DNA of 64,000 nucleotides from Pseudomonas neustonica (GTDB taxonomy: Bacteria > Pseudomonadota > Gammaproteobacteria > Pseudomonadales > Pseudomonadaceae). This document shows, piece after piece, positions 42,865 to 53,230 of the stretch. A model generated the notes under the pieces. It was given only the letters and a program-made list of their open reading frames with translations. It searched no databases and was not told the DNA's origin. The stretch lies in NCBI RefSeq assembly GCF_003797945.1, contig NZ_RKKU01000015.1, forward strand, positions 31,591 through 95,590, read 5' to 3'. A program made the position numbers and the translations under genes. Position 1 is the first letter of the stretch, and each line of letters opens with the position of its first letter.

Positions 42865-43714
42865 GTTGTTTGTGTTGTGCCTGCTGGCTTTGTTGTCCGG
42901 GGCTGCAACAGCGCAGCCGTTGCGACTGGTTGCCGCCGGTGCAAGTATTACTTCGGTGATCCAGCGCCTGGATCTCGACAGTCTGCTGGTTGGTCTGGAC
43001 AGTACCAGCGCACCACTAATGGCCGGGCGTGACTTGCCTAATGTGGGTTATCAACGCCAGTTGAGCGCAGAGGGAATACTGTCTTTGCGTCCGGATGTGC
43101 TGCTGGGGTCGGAAGAAATGGGGCCGCCCGCTGTGCTGGCGCAATTGCGTGAGGCCGGTGTCGAGGTAATAGTGCTTAACGCGCAGGCTAACCTGCCAAC
43201 GCTGTATGAGAATATTGGCGCGGTGGGTCAGCGCTTTTCGCGTGGTGCGCAAGCTGAGCACTTGGTAAGCGAACTCAAGGCTCAGGTGGCAGCACTGCCC
43301 CAGGCTCCGGCTGAGCGCCCGCGCGCCTTATTTTTGCTCAGTCATAGCGCGGGCAGTTTGCTGGTGGGGGGCGCGGGGACGGCTGGCGATAGCCTGATCG
43401 AGCTGGGCGGCATGTACAATCCGGTGGCAGGTCAGTTCAGCCAGTACCGAAGTCTTTCAGCTGAGGCCTTGTTGCAGTTGCGGCCAGAATGGCTGATAAC
43501 CACCAGTCAGAGCATTGATCAAGCGGGCGGTAGCGAAGCCTTGCTCGCACTGCAACCCGCGCTGGCCTCGACTCCGGCTGGCCATAAGGGCCAACTGATT
43601 AGCGTTGATGGCGCCTTGCTGGTAGGCGGTTTCAATCCGGCGGTTGTCGATACACTGGCGCAATTGCGTCAAGCTGCTGCCCAATCTGCGAATATGGCCC
43701 AGCGCGCCAACTGA
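42854..43714 (+). CDS. hmuT: Haem ABC transporter periplasmic binding protein HmuT
   Basis: The 286-residue binding protein has a signal peptide cut after ATA (near residue 20) and a class III fold: 'LRLVAAGASITSVIQRLDLDSLLVGLDSTSAP', 'LSAEGILSLRPDVLLGSEEMGPP' and 'LSAEALLQLRPEWLITT'. Haem-binding relatives use a Tyr on the N-terminal lobe; the residue here is probably in 'NVGYQRQLS'. It is followed after 15 bases by the permease gene. Confidence 0.9.
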   Translation: MLNKLFVLCLLALLSGAATAQPLRLVAAGASITSVIQRLDLDSLLVGLDSTSAPLMAGRDLPNVGYQRQLSAEGILSLRPDVLLGSEEMGPPAVLAQLREAGVEVIVLNAQANLPTLYENIGAVGQRFSRGAQAEHLVSELKAQVAALPQAPAERPRALFLLSHSAGSLLVGGAGTAGDSLIELGGMYNPVAGQFSQYRSLSAEALLQLRPEWLITTSQSIDQAGGSEALLALQPALASTPAGHKGQLISVDGALLVGGFNPAVVDTLAQLRQAAAQSANMAQRAN

Positions 43715-43729
43715 ACGTAAGGATGGAAG

Positions 43730-44776
43730 ATGGTTGCGGCTTACCGCTTCAAACCCGTGATAACGCTACTCTTGCTTGCTTTGCTGTTGGTGGCGCTGCT
43801 GCTGTCATTGGCACTCGGGCCGGTTGCTATTCCGCTCGGCGATACCCTGCGAGTGCTGCTGCGCTGGTTCTCGACGGCTGATCTGCCAACTGATCAAGTG
43901 TTGATCATTGAGCACATTCGGTTGCCGCGTACCTTGATGGGTATTCTGGTCGGCGCCACCCTGGCCCTGACTGGGGCAGCCATGCAGGGCCTGTTTCGTA
44001 ATCCGCTCGCTGATCCCGGCCTGATTGGGGTGTCCAGCGGTGCCGCGCCCGGTGCGGCACTGATGATTGTGTTGGGCAGCAGCCTGCTGTCGGCACTGCC
44101 ATCGTTTGTTCTGCCTTACGCGACTGTGCTGGGCGCATTCGCAGGTGGGGTGATCACCACCTGGCTGGTTTACCGTCTGGGGCAGTCGGTGCAGGGTACG
44201 TCGGTGGCGAGCATGCTGCTGGCCGGGATTGCGATTGCTGCGATCAGCGGGGCGGTTATTGGCATGCTCAGTTACCTTGCCGACGATGCCATGTTGCGTA
44301 CGTTGACGTTCTGGAACATGGGCAGTCTGGGCAGCGCAAACTATCAGCGAGTAGCGGTGTTAGCGCTATGTTGTGCCCTGGTCTGGTGGCGTTTGCCGCG
44401 CCAGGCCAAGGCGCTGAACGCGCTGCTGCTGGGTGAGTCGGAAGCTCGGCATCTGGGAGTGGATGTTGAGCGGGTCAAACGCGAGCTGGTGCTGTTGACC
44501 GCGCTTGGCGTTGGCGCCTGTGTCGCCGCTGCGGGACTTATTGGCTTCGTCGGTCTGGTGGTGCCCCATTTGGTGCGACTGTTGCTTGGGGCTGATCATC
44601 GCCGGGTCTTGCCGGTGTCCATGTTGTTGGGGGCGAGTCTGCTGCTGTTGGCTGATGTGGGCGCGCGGTTGCTGATAGCACCGGCTGAGCTACCGTTGGG
44701 CATCATTACCGCCTTGCTTGGTGCGCCCTTTTTTCTGGCACTGCTGATGCGCGCACAGCGCCGAGGAGGTGTCTGA
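43730..44776 (+). CDS. hmuU: Haem ABC transporter permease HmuU
   Basis: The 348-residue permease of the BtuC/FecCD family has about ten helices. Landmarks are 'LRLPRTLMGILVGATLALTGAAMQGLFRNPLADPGLIGVSSGAA' (given as 43915-44050), 'FWNMGSLGSANYQ' and 'GFVGLVVPHLVRLLLGADHR', where the coupling helix contacts the ATPase. Its stop overlaps the hmuV start by one base (TGATG). Confidence 0.93.
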   Translation: MVAAYRFKPVITLLLLALLLVALLLSLALGPVAIPLGDTLRVLLRWFSTADLPTDQVLIIEHIRLPRTLMGILVGATLALTGAAMQGLFRNPLADPGLIGVSSGAAPGAALMIVLGSSLLSALPSFVLPYATVLGAFAGGVITTWLVYRLGQSVQGTSVASMLLAGIAIAAISGAVIGMLSYLADDAMLRTLTFWNMGSLGSANYQRVAVLALCCALVWWRLPRQAKALNALLLGESEARHLGVDVERVKRELVLLTALGVGACVAAAGLIGFVGLVVPHLVRLLLGADHRRVLPVSMLLGASLLLLADVGARLLIAPAELPLGIITALLGAPFFLALLMRAQRRGGV

Positions 44777-45540
44777 TGCTGCTGGTCGAAGGACTCTGCT
44801 GCGAGCGCGGGCGTAACAAGGTACTGCGTGATATTGATTTTAAGGTGGTAGCGGGTGAGGTGCTGGCTGTGTTAGGTACCAACGGGGCTGGCAAGAGCAC
44901 GCTGCTTGCCAGCCTGACTGGCGAGTTGACACCTTCCGCTGGACGGGTTGAATTGGCCGGACGCGCGCTGGCCGATTGGCCCCCGCTGGAACGTGCAAGG
45001 CGCTTGGCCGTGCTGCCGCAAAGCTCATCACTGGCATTCGCCTTTAGTGTCACCGAAGTCGTAGCTATGGGCCGCCTGCCACATGCCAGCGGCCAGCAGC
45101 AGGATGATGCGATTGTTATGCAGGCTATGCATGCCACTGATGTCAGTCATCTGGCAACGCGCAGTTATCTGTCGCTGTCTGGTGGTGAGCGTCAGCGCGT
45201 GCACCTTGCGCGGGTACTGAGCCAGGTCTGGGATGCGGCAGGGCAGGGCTGCCTGCTGCTCGACGAGCCCACCTCTTCGCTCGATCTGGCGCATCAGCAG
45301 CTGATCTTGCAGCAGGCGCGAGATATGGCGGCGCGTGGTTTGGCGGTGATCGTGGTATTGCATGATCTTAATTTGGCCGCCCGTTATGCTGATCGTCTGT
45401 TGTTGCTGCATCAGGGGCGGGTTCGCTCTCTGGGGACGCCTTGGGATGTGCTTAGCGTAGAGCGTATTGCCGAGGTATTTGGTGTTGTCGTGCAGGTTGA
45501 AAAGCACCCGCTGCAGGACAGCCCACTGATTATTGTCTGA
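44776..45540 (+). CDS. hmuV: Haem ABC transporter ATPase HmuV
   Basis: The 254-residue ATPase has Walker A GTNGAGKST (about 34-42), signature LSGGERQRVHLARVL, Walker B CLLLDEPTSSLD and the H-loop 'VLHDLNLAARYAD'. It powers haem import through HmuU. The family resemblance to HmuV is strong ('SSSLAFAFSVTEVVAMGR'). It is followed after 10 bases by chaN. Confidence 0.95.
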   Translation: MLLVEGLCCERGRNKVLRDIDFKVVAGEVLAVLGTNGAGKSTLLASLTGELTPSAGRVELAGRALADWPPLERARRLAVLPQSSSLAFAFSVTEVVAMGRLPHASGQQQDDAIVMQAMHATDVSHLATRSYLSLSGGERQRVHLARVLSQVWDAAGQGCLLLDEPTSSLDLAHQQLILQQARDMAARGLAVIVVLHDLNLAARYADRLLLLHQGRVRSLGTPWDVLSVERIAEVFGVVVQVEKHPLQDSPLIIV

Positions 45541-45550
45541 GGGTGAATTG

Positions 45551-46423
45551 ATGAAGAATACTTACTGTTTGCTGGCGCTTTGCCTATCCGCTTCGGCTGG
45601 CGCCGCCGAGCTACCCGATTGGCAGGCGAGCGAGCATCGTAATGACGCGCATATCGGGCAGGTCTGGGATACTGCCGCTCAGCAGTGGCGAAGCGCCGAT
45701 CAACTGGTGCAGTCGCTGGCTGGCAGCGCCCATGTGCTGGTCGGTGAGAAGCACGATAATCCTGACCATCACCAGTTGCAGTTGTGGTTGCTGCAGCAGT
45801 TGCAGCTGGTGCGTCCGCAGGGCGCGTTAGTCATGGAGATGCTGCAACCAGGGCAGCAAGTGTTTGTCAACCGTTTGCAGGGACAGCCGTTGCCTGACTC
45901 GCCCTCGCTGCAGAAGCAGCTGGCCTGGCAGGATGGCTGGGAATGGTCTTTCTATGGCCCCTTGGTGCGCTGGGGGTTACAGGTACCTGAGCGATTGCTG
46001 GCAGCCAATCTGGGGCGCGAACAGATGATGCTGCGCTATCGGCAACCCCCGCCGGTCAGTGCACGCTATTCCGCGGCGGCGCGTCAGCAATTGGAGCAGA
46101 CCATCCTGAATAGCCATTGTGGCAAACTGGATTCTGCACAAGTAGCGCCCATGCTGGCCATTCAACAGGGCCGTGACGAGCAGATGGCACGTGCCCTGGC
46201 AGAAGCGCCAACGCCGGCCCTGTTGTTGGCTGGTGCTTATCACGCGCGCAAGGATCTGGGCGTGCCGCTGCACTGGCAGTCGAGCTGGGGGCAGGCACCG
46301 AAGGTAGTGCTGTTGCAGGAGGCGGGTGGGGCGGTGTTGCCGGGTGCGCAGCAAGCCGACTTTGTCTGGCTCACTCCGGCCCTGCCTGAGCAAGACTACT
46401 GCGCCAATTGGGGGCAGGACTAA
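45551..46423 (+). CDS. ChaN-family (DUF399) haem/iron-regulated protein
   Basis: The 290-residue protein has a signal peptide (MKNTYCLLALCLSASAGAA) and the ChaN signature 'HVLVGEKHDNPDHHQLQLWLLQQL' (about 61-84), plus 'GALVMEMLQPGQQ' and 'LLLAGAYHARKDLGVPLHW'. ChaN of Campylobacter binds cofacial haem pairs. I chose the ATG at 45551. Though a Cys lies in the signal region, a canonical lipobox is not clear. Being last in the haem operon supports a role in periplasmic haem or iron handling. Its stop overlaps that of the convergent ttgR-type gene. Confidence 0.85.
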   Translation: MKNTYCLLALCLSASAGAAELPDWQASEHRNDAHIGQVWDTAAQQWRSADQLVQSLAGSAHVLVGEKHDNPDHHQLQLWLLQQLQLVRPQGALVMEMLQPGQQVFVNRLQGQPLPDSPSLQKQLAWQDGWEWSFYGPLVRWGLQVPERLLAANLGREQMMLRYRQPPPVSARYSAAARQQLEQTILNSHCGKLDSAQVAPMLAIQQGRDEQMARALAEAPTPALLLAGAYHARKDLGVPLHWQSSWGQAPKVVLLQEAGGAVLPGAQQADFVWLTPALPEQDYCANWGQD

Positions 46424-47067
46424 GGTGTTGCCCTGTCGGTGCGCATTGCCGGACTCAGTTTGAGCATATCAAGGATGGCGTCAGCCACGTCGCCAGCTCG
46501 TTCGCTGAGACTCAGTCGGGTCGGTACCATCAGCCATTGGTTGATCACGCCGATGATAAAACTGTGCACGCAGAGCAGAGCAAGCTCCATATCCAGATCC
46601 GCAGGTAGTTCGCCACGCGCAACCGCCAGCTGCAAGGTAATCAGCAGCTGGTTGTCATGTTCCTGGCGCATGGCTTGCAAGTGCTTTTTCGGGCCGCAGG
46701 GCTCATCGGTATATTCGCATTTCAAGAAGATGACTTCGTGGACCCGGCGTGTAGTTGGGTCTGACTCCACGCGGCGGAATACTTGCGTGAGCAGTTCGCG
46801 GAAGAGCTCCAGGGGATGCGGCTCGTCGGGATCACGGGTGGCTTCGCTGAGTTCCTCGAGGGGCATGTGGATGCGCTGAAAAAGGGCGTCCAGCAGGTCT
46901 GCCTTGCCCTGGAAATGCCAATAAATGGCACCACGAGTAACCCCGGCGGCCTGCGCGATATCGGTCAGAGACGCTCGTGAAACACCCTTCTCATGGAAGC
47001 ACTTTTCCGCCGCATCAATGATGCTTTGGCGCGTTTCAAAAGCTTCTTCTTTGGTACGTCTGGCCAT
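46420..47067 (-). CDS. ttgR: TetR-family repressor of the adjacent RND pump (TtgR-like)
   Basis: The 215-residue regulator opens MARRTKEEAFETRQSIIDAAEKCF, and its HTH 'ASLTDIAQAAGVTRGAIYWHFQGKADLLDAL' (about 33-63) is very close to TtgR of Pseudomonas putida. The C-terminal ligand domain keeps 'TTRRVHEVIFLKCEYTDE'. TtgR represses its own gene and ttgABC until an antibiotic or flavonoid binds. I chose the ATG at 47067. It is divergent from the pump, with a TtgR-type operator between them. The symbol is by similarity and context. Confidence 0.85.
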   Translation of the reverse strand: MARRTKEEAFETRQSIIDAAEKCFHEKGVSRASLTDIAQAAGVTRGAIYWHFQGKADLLDALFQRIHMPLEELSEATRDPDEPHPLELFRELLTQVFRRVESDPTTRRVHEVIFLKCEYTDEPCGPKKHLQAMRQEHDNQLLITLQLAVARGELPADLDMELALLCVHSFIIGVINQWLMVPTRLSLSERAGDVADAILDMLKLSPAMRTDRATP

Positions 47068-47145
47068 GTTGTTCTGGTGTTTCTCGAGTGATTTTGTCCC
47101 GCAAGGACATTGTTTGTGAGCTAATGTTAACTGATGTTCAAAAGC

Positions 47146-47171
47146 ACTTACAAACACTCATGAATGTAAGT
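47146..47171. promoter_or_regulatory. TtgR-type operator
   Basis: The dyad ACTTACA-N12-TGTAAGT lies between ttgR and ttgA. It contains CATGAATGTAAGTATATT, the core I recall of the operator described for Pseudomonas putida ttgR/ttgABC. It probably overlaps both promoters and explains joint repression. Confidence 0.8.
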
Positions 47172-47262
47172 ATATTGTGCACCATTACCGCTGTCTCTCG
47201 TTTTGTGCTGAGCGAGTGTGTTGAGCGAAGATCAAATATTTCCGCCTTATAGAGGTTTCCCC

Positions 47263-48447
47263 ATGTCGATCAAGCCAGCTCATGCTGCACTGATTCCGTT
47301 GTTAGCTATTACCGTGTTGCTTGGCGCCTGCCAGAAGCAGGAAGAGAACCAGCAGCAGGGCCCTGGTTCTGAAGATCAGGGGCCACCCAAAGTGGGTGTG
47401 GTAACGCTTAAGGCTGAGCATTTTGTGCTGACTACGGAGCTGCCGGGTCGCACGGCTGCCTATCGTATTGCTGAGGTACGGCCGCAGGTCAACGGCATTA
47501 TCGAGAAGCGTCTTTTTGAAGAAGGCGCCGAGGTCAAGGCGGGTCAGCAGTTGTACCAGATTGATGATGATGTCTATCAGGCGACACTCAAAAGTGCCCA
47601 AGCCAGTGCGCTGGCAAGCCGCTCGTTGGCTGATCGTTACGGCATCCTGGTCAAGGAGCGTGCGGTTAGTCAGCAGGAGTTTGATGAAGCCCGTGCAAGC
47701 AGCCTGCAAGCGCAGGCGGCGCTGGATCAGGCACAAATCAACGTACGTTATACCAAAGTGCTGGCGCCGATCGCCGGTCGTATTGGTCGCTCAGCCTTCA
47801 CCGAAGGCGCGCTTGTCAGTAATGGGCAGGCTCAGGAGCTGGCGACTATCCAGCAGTTGGATCCAATTTATGTCGATGTTACCCAGCCCGCACGAGATAT
47901 GTTGAATTTGCGCCGTGACCTCGAGGCGGGACGGTTGGAGAGTGGCGGCGAGAACGCTGCCAAGGTAACGCTGACCCTAGAGGATGGCAGTGTCTATCCG
48001 TTGGACGGCAAACTGGAGTTTTCTGAGGTCTCCGTCGATTCCAGTACTGGATCTGTGACCTTACGAGCTGTGTTCCCTAATCCTGACGAAATGTTGCTAC
48101 CCGGAATGTTCGTGCACGCGAAGTTGGTTGAGGGCGCCAAGAGCAATGCCATTCTTGCTCCGCAACAGGGTATTACCCGCACCCCGCGTGGCACTGCCAC
48201 GGCCTTGGTAGTGAATGCCGAAAACAAGGTTGAGAAGCGCGAAGTTGAAACCGAGCGCACTGTTGGCAACCGCTGGTTGATCAACTCTGGGCTGAATGAT
48301 GGCGACCGCCTTATTACTGAAGGCTTGCAGTTCGTGAAGCCGGGCGCTGAAGTATCCGTTGCGCCTGCCACCAATGTGTCTGAACAGCCTAAGCCTGGCT
48401 CTTCTGACTCGGGTGACAAGGCTTCTTCCCCCGCTCAGGAAGGGTAA
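47263..48447 (+). CDS. ttgA: RND efflux periplasmic adaptor (TtgA/MexA type)
   Basis: The 394-residue lipoprotein has a lipobox LLGAC (Cys near 22). The membrane fusion layout is visible: 'GRTAAYRIAEVRPQVNGIIEKRLFEEGAEVKAGQQLYQID' (lipoyl half), an alpha-hairpin (about 95-170), and a second lipoyl half 'VRYTKVLAPIAGRIGRSAFTEGALV', followed by beta-barrel and membrane-proximal domains. It links TtgB to TtgC. I chose the ATG at 47263, behind AGAGG. The gap to ttgB is 6 bases. Confidence 0.93.
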   Translation: MSIKPAHAALIPLLAITVLLGACQKQEENQQQGPGSEDQGPPKVGVVTLKAEHFVLTTELPGRTAAYRIAEVRPQVNGIIEKRLFEEGAEVKAGQQLYQIDDDVYQATLKSAQASALASRSLADRYGILVKERAVSQQEFDEARASSLQAQAALDQAQINVRYTKVLAPIAGRIGRSAFTEGALVSNGQAQELATIQQLDPIYVDVTQPARDMLNLRRDLEAGRLESGGENAAKVTLTLEDGSVYPLDGKLEFSEVSVDSSTGSVTLRAVFPNPDEMLLPGMFVHAKLVEGAKSNAILAPQQGITRTPRGTATALVVNAENKVEKREVETERTVGNRWLINSGLNDGDRLITEGLQFVKPGAEVSVAPATNVSEQPKPGSSDSGDKASSPAQEG

Positions 48448-48453
48448 TCCTCC

Positions 48454-51400
48454 ATGTCTCGTTTTTTTATCGATCGCCCGATTTTTGCATGGGTCGTCGC
48501 GCTGGTCATCATGCTGGTCGGCGGGCTCTCGCTACTCAAACTGCCGATTAACCAGTATCCGAGTATCGCTCCGCCGGCTGTGGGCATCTCGGTTGCCTAT
48601 CCAGGTGCGTCGGCACAGACAGTGCAAGACACCGTGGTTCAGGTCATCGAACAGCAGATGAACGGTATCGACGGCCTGCGCTACATTTCCTCGGAAAGTA
48701 ACTCCGATGGCAGCATGAGTATCACCATTACCTTTGAGCAGGGCACCGATCCTGATATTGCTCAGGTGCAGGTGCAGAACAAACTGCAATTGGCGACACC
48801 GCTGTTGCCGCAAGAAGTGCAGCAGCAGGGTATTCGAGTAACCAAGGCGGTACGTAACTTCCTGCTGGTTATTGGTGTGGTGTCGCAGGACGGCAGCATG
48901 AACCGTGACGACCTGTCTGACTACATCGTATCCAATATTCAGGACCCTATATCGCGGACCGCCGGGGTGGGTGACTTCCAGGTATTCGGCGCGCAGTATG
49001 CGATGCGAATCTGGCTCGACCCCGGCAAACTGAACAATTTTGACCTCACGCCCATGGACGTGAGTGCGGCGATCAAAGCACAGAACGTGCAGGTGTCCGC
49101 CGGTCAGTTCGGCGGCTTGCCAGCAGTGCCCGGCCAGCAGTTGAACGCGACTATTCTGGGTAAAACGCGCCTGCAGAAGCCGGAAGAGTTCCGCAAGATT
49201 CTGCTGAAAGTGCAAAGTGATGGTTCGCAGGTGCGCCTGGGAGATGTCGCCAGGGTAGAGCTGGGTGCGCAGGATGCGAGTATTTCGGCGCTCTACAATG
49301 GTAAGGCTGCCTCCGGTATGGCCGTGAAGCTGGCGACCGGCGCCAACGCGCTGGAAACGGCCAAGGCTATTCGTGAAACTATCTCTGAGCTGGAGCCCTT
49401 CTTCCCCGAAGGCATGGAAATCGTCTACCCCTATGACACCTCGCCGGTAGTGGCCGAGTCCATCATGGGCGTAGTGCACACGCTGTTCGAAGCGATTGTG
49501 CTGGTGTTCCTGGTGATGTATCTGTTCCTGCAGAACTTCCGCGCCACCTTGATTCCCACGCTGGCAGTACCGGTAGTGCTATTGGGCACCTTCGGTGTGC
49601 TGTCGCTGTTTGGCTTCAGTATCAATATCCTCACCATGTTTGCCATGGTGCTGGCAATCGGTCTGCTGGTCGACGATGCCATTGTGGTGGTTGAGAACGT
49701 GGAGCGGGTGATGTCCGAGGAGGGCTTATCACCGTTGGAGGCGACCCGGAAATCAATGGGTCAGATTCAAGGTGCGCTGGTCGGTATCGGCTTGGTTTTG
49801 TCTGCCGTATTTCTGCCTATGGCCTTCTTTGATGGCTCTACCGGTGTTATTTACCGCCAATTCTCGATCACCATCGCCTCGGCGATGGGGTTGTCGGTGC
49901 TGGTTGCACTGGTCTTCACTCCGGCGCTTTGCGCGACCATTCTCAAGCCCATTCCCAAAGGAGAAAGCCACGAGAAGCGCGGTTTCTTTGGTTGGTTCAA
50001 TCGTACCTTCGATCGTGGTATCGGCCGTTACGAGAAAGGTGTTGCCGGTATTCTGAAGCGCAAGGCGCCTTATCTTCTGCTGTATCTAGTGATCGTTGGT
50101 TTGATGATCTTCCTGTTCACCCGGCTGCCTGCTGCCTTCTTGCCGGATGAAGACCAGGGCGTGCTTTTTGCCCAGGTACAGACGCCGGTTGGGTCCTCTG
50201 CTGAGCGCACGCAACAGACAGTAGATGCCATGCGTACTTACCTGTTAGAGGAAGAGTCCGATACGGTCAATTCGGTGTTCACTGTTACCGGTTTCAACTT
50301 TGCCGGGCGTGGCCAGAATGCCGGCCTCGCTTTTGTCGGGCTTCACTCCTGGGAAGAGCGCACAGGCGAGGGCCAGGATGTATTCTCCCTGGCGCAACGA
50401 GCGCAACAGCACTTTGCCGGATTCCGTGACGCCATGGTGTTCGCCTTTGCGCCGCCTGCAGTGATGGAGCTGGGTAATGCCACTGGTTTCGACTTGTACC
50501 TGCAGGACAATTCGGGCGTAGGTCACGATGTACTGATGCAGGCGCGCAATCAACTCCTGGGCATGGCGTCTCAGAGTCCGGTTTTAACCAGCGTGCGACC
50601 CAACGGTATGGAAGATCAGCCGCAGTATCAGCTAGTGATCAACGACGAAAAGGCGCGCGCACTCGGGTTGTCGCTCAGCGACGTGAACCAGACGCTGTCG
50701 ATTGCTTGGGGCTCCAGTTACGTAAACGACTTTATCGATCAGGGTCGGGTAAAGAAGGTGTACATCCAGGGGCAAGCTGAATCGCGGATGAACCCGGAAG
50801 ACCTGAAAAAGTGGTTTGTGCGTAACGATGTTGGCGAAATGGTGCCTTTCAGCTCCTTCGCGACGGGTGAATGGGTATATGGATCGCCCAAGCTGTCACG
50901 CTATAACGGCGTTTCTGCCATGGAGATTCTGGGCGAGCCTGCACCCGGCTACAGTACCGGCGATGCGATGGCTGAAATCGAACAAATGGCAAGCAAGCTG
51001 CCCAAGGGCGTCGGGGTTGCCTGGACTGGCTTATCCTATGAGGAACGCTTGTCAGGCGATCAGGCGCCGGCGCTCTATGCCTTGTCATTGATCGTAGTAT
51101 TTCTTTGCCTGGCTGCCCTCTACGAAAGCTGGTCGATTCCATTGGCCGTTATGCTGGTAGTGCCGCTGGGTGTAATTGGTGCGCTGTTGGCTACCCTGGG
51201 TCGGGGACTATCGAATGATGTCTTCTTCCAGGTCGGTTTGTTGACCACCATTGGTCTCACCGCAAAGAACGCCATTCTGATTGTCGAGTTCGCCAAGGAC
51301 TTGCATGAAGAGGGTATGGATATCTTTGATGCTGCGGTAGAAGCCTGCCGTCTGCGACTGCGCCCCATCATCATGACCTCGTTGGCATTTACGCTGGGTG

Positions 51401-51591
51401 TGGTGCCATTGGCACTGGCTACCGGCGCTGGCGCTGGCAGTTCTCATGCGATTGGTACTGGTGTGATTGGCGGTATGTTAACGGCTACGGTATTGGCCAT
51501 TTTCTGGGTGCCCCTGTTCTATGTCATGGTCACCAACCTGTTCAAGGGTAAAGAGAAGCCGACGAATGACGTGAAGGAGGAGCAACAGTGA
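48454..51591 (+). CDS. ttgB: RND efflux inner-membrane transporter (TtgB/MexB type)
   Basis: The 1045-residue proton-driven pump has 12 helices and begins [21 protein letters not shown]. The proton-relay pair Asp-Asp is in '[20 protein letters not shown]' (about 402-421) and the relay Lys in '[20 protein letters not shown]' (about 930-949). The periplasmic pore domains lie between. Members of this HAE1 subfamily export antibiotics, dyes and solvents. It overlaps ttgC by 4 bases (GTGA). Confidence 0.95.
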   Translation: MSRFFIDRPIFAWVVALVIMLVGGLSLLKLPINQYPSIAPPAVGISVAYPGASAQTVQDTVVQVIEQQMNGIDGLRYISSESNSDGSMSITITFEQGTDPDIAQVQVQNKLQLATPLLPQEVQQQGIRVTKAVRNFLLVIGVVSQDGSMNRDDLSDYIVSNIQDPISRTAGVGDFQVFGAQYAMRIWLDPGKLNNFDLTPMDVSAAIKAQNVQVSAGQFGGLPAVPGQQLNATILGKTRLQKPEEFRKILLKVQSDGSQVRLGDVARVELGAQDASISALYNGKAASGMAVKLATGANALETAKAIRETISELEPFFPEGMEIVYPYDTSPVVAESIMGVVHTLFEAIVLVFLVMYLFLQNFRATLIPTLAVPVVLLGTFGVLSLFGFSINILTMFAMVLAIGLLVDDAIVVVENVERVMSEEGLSPLEATRKSMGQIQGALVGIGLVLSAVFLPMAFFDGSTGVIYRQFSITIASAMGLSVLVALVFTPALCATILKPIPKGESHEKRGFFGWFNRTFDRGIGRYEKGVAGILKRKAPYLLLYLVIVGLMIFLFTRLPAAFLPDEDQGVLFAQVQTPVGSSAERTQQTVDAMRTYLLEEESDTVNSVFTVTGFNFAGRGQNAGLAFVGLHSWEERTGEGQDVFSLAQRAQQHFAGFRDAMVFAFAPPAVMELGNATGFDLYLQDNSGVGHDVLMQARNQLLGMASQSPVLTSVRPNGMEDQPQYQLVINDEKARALGLSLSDVNQTLSIAWGSSYVNDFIDQGRVKKVYIQGQAESRMNPEDLKKWFVRNDVGEMVPFSSFATGEWVYGSPKLSRYNGVSAMEILGEPAPGYSTGDAMAEIEQMASKLPKGVGVAWTGLSYEERLSGDQAPALYALSLIVVFLCLAALYESWSIPLAVMLVVPLGVIGALLATLGRGLSNDVFFQVGLLTTIGLTAKNAILIVEFAKDLHEEGMDIFDAAVEACRLRLRPIIMTSLAFTLGVVPLALATGAGAGSSHAIGTGVIGGMLTATVLAIFWVPLFYVMVTNLFKGKEKPTNDVKEEQQ

Positions 51592-53009
51592 AGCGCTGTC
51601 TATTAAGTCTGGCGGTCATGGCCGCCTTGGGTGGCTGCTCGCTGATCCCTGATTATCAACGGCCAGAAGCGTCGGTTCCGGCAGCCTGGGAAACGGGTGA
51701 TGAGACCGCTGCGAACACCGATGCGGCGCTGATTGGTTGGAAGGCCTTTTTCAAGGACCCACAGCTGCAACAGTTGATTAGTGTAGCGCTGGAAAATAAC
51801 CGTGATCTGCGTGTTGCGGCTCTTAATGTAGAGGCTAATCGCGCGCTTTACGGAATCCAGCGCGCCAATATATACCCGCAGCTGGACGTTAACGGCTCTG
51901 GCAACCGCACGCGGATGCCTGGCGATCTTAGTGCTTCAGGTAATAGCAACATCAGTAGCCAGTACATGGCCACAGTTGGCGTGTCTTGGGAGTTGGATCT
52001 GTTTGGTCGTATCCGCAGTCTGCGCGAACAGGCATTGCAGGAGTTCTTGGCTAGCGATGAGGCGAGACGAGGCGTGCAGATCAGTCTGGTAGCGAACGTC
52101 GCCAGTACCTACTTTACCTGGCAAGCGGATCAGGCGCTGTTGGACGTTACTCAGGAAACCCTGGATACGTTCGAAGAAAGTCTGAAGTTGACCTCAAGAA
52201 GCTACGAAGTTGGTGTTGCCTCTTCTCTGCAGCTATCTCAGGCGCGCAGCTCGGTGGAGACTGCACGCGTAAGTCTGGCTCAATATCGCCGGTTGGTTGC
52301 CCAGGACCGTAATGCCCTTACCGCACTGCTGGGCCAGGCTGCACCCAGATTGCCGGAAGAGAGCGCGTCATTGAATGACAAGCTGCTGGCTGATTTGCCT
52401 GTGGGTATACCCTCAGAGGTGCTGTATCAGCGGCCGGATATCTTGCAGGCTGAATATCAGTTGCGCGCTGTTAACGCCAGTATCGGTGCAGCCAAGGCAG
52501 CTTTCTTTCCGAGTATCAGTCTGACCGGCGCAGGCGGGACAGCCAGTAGCGATCTTGATGGTCTTTTTAATAGTGGTTCTGAGTATTGGACGTTTCAGCC
52601 CAGTATCAGCGTACCCATATTCCGAGCTGGTGCACTCAAGGCAAGCCTGGACTACGCCGAGATCACCAAGAATCAGCAGGTAGCTCAGTATGAAGGCGCA
52701 ATTCAGACTGCGTTCCAGGAAGTCGCCGATGGCCTTGTGGCGCGTGATACTTATGTTGAGCAGCTAGAGGCGCAGCGCGCGCTGTTGGAAACCAGTGAGA
52801 ACTACTACAACCTTGCTGACCGTCGTTATCGCACGGGTATAGATAGCTATCTGACCCTGCTTGATGCGCAGCGCCAACTATTCAGTGTTCGTCAGGGAGT
52901 AGTGACGGATCGGCTCGCTCAGCTAATAAGCGAAGTCAACCTGTTCAAGGCGTTGGGTGGTGGCTGGTATGAAGAGCAGGCACCGGAGGATCGTCAGCCG
53001 GAAGCCTGA
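51588..53009 (+). CDS. ttgC: RND efflux outer-membrane channel (TtgC/OprM type)
   Basis: The 473-residue outer-membrane factor is a lipoprotein with LGGCS (Cys 17). It has two repeats of the TolC-like fold: '[43 protein letters not shown]' and '[40 protein letters not shown]'. The start is GTG. It completes the TtgABC/MexAB-OprM-type pump and is followed by a strong terminator. Confidence 0.94.
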   Translation: MKRCLLSLAVMAALGGCSLIPDYQRPEASVPAAWETGDETAANTDAALIGWKAFFKDPQLQQLISVALENNRDLRVAALNVEANRALYGIQRANIYPQLDVNGSGNRTRMPGDLSASGNSNISSQYMATVGVSWELDLFGRIRSLREQALQEFLASDEARRGVQISLVANVASTYFTWQADQALLDVTQETLDTFEESLKLTSRSYEVGVASSLQLSQARSSVETARVSLAQYRRLVAQDRNALTALLGQAAPRLPEESASLNDKLLADLPVGIPSEVLYQRPDILQAEYQLRAVNASIGAAKAAFFPSISLTGAGGTASSDLDGLFNSGSEYWTFQPSISVPIFRAGALKASLDYAEITKNQQVAQYEGAIQTAFQEVADGLVARDTYVEQLEAQRALLETSENYYNLADRRYRTGIDSYLTLLDAQRQLFSVRQGVVTDRLAQLISEVNLFKALGGGWYEEQAPEDRQPEA

Positions 53010-53028
53010 TATTTTTCCTCGCAGCATG

Positions 53029-53067
53029 AACGCCGATATCCCGCTCAGGTTATCGGCGTTTTTTTTG
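53029..53067 (+). terminator. Rho-independent terminator after ttgC
   Basis: AACGCCGATA (53029-53038) pairs with TATCGGCGTT (53051-53060), followed by eight T residues. It lies 20 bases after the ttgC stop. Confidence 0.92.
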
Positions 53068-53117
53068 CGTCAGTGTTGGGATAGCGGCTATTTGTCATGG
53101 GACATCAGATTAATAGA

Positions 53118-53226
53118 CAAAAAAATGCCCGCTCATTGAGCGGGCGAAATCCGTGATTAGCCTGATGAGGAGATAACCGTTCGTCTCGCGACAATCTGTT
53201 ATCAAAGCCATCTTGCGATGACTTGT
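53118..53226 (-). ncRNA. prrF: PrrF-like iron-responsive small RNA
   Basis: A minus-strand RNA of about 109 nt lies between the ttgC terminator and the cyclic-nucleotide-binding gene. It has its own promoter (TTGACA, 16-base gap, TATCAT) overlapped by a Fur-type dyad. It contains GTCGCGAGAC and the stretch CTCATCAGGCTAATCACGG, which I recognise as the conserved target-pairing core of Pseudomonas PrrF RNAs. It ends in GCCCGCTC/GAGCGGGC with seven T residues (53119-53145). PrrF RNAs are made under iron starvation and base-pair with mRNAs for iron-rich proteins such as sodB. The 5' end is inferred from the promoter. Confidence 0.82.
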
Positions 53227-53230
53227 TGCT

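Noticed and set aside
48532..49479. A 315-codon minus-strand frame inside ttgB
   Set aside because: It is His-rich and low in family resemblance, as expected of an antisense shadow of an RND pump gene.
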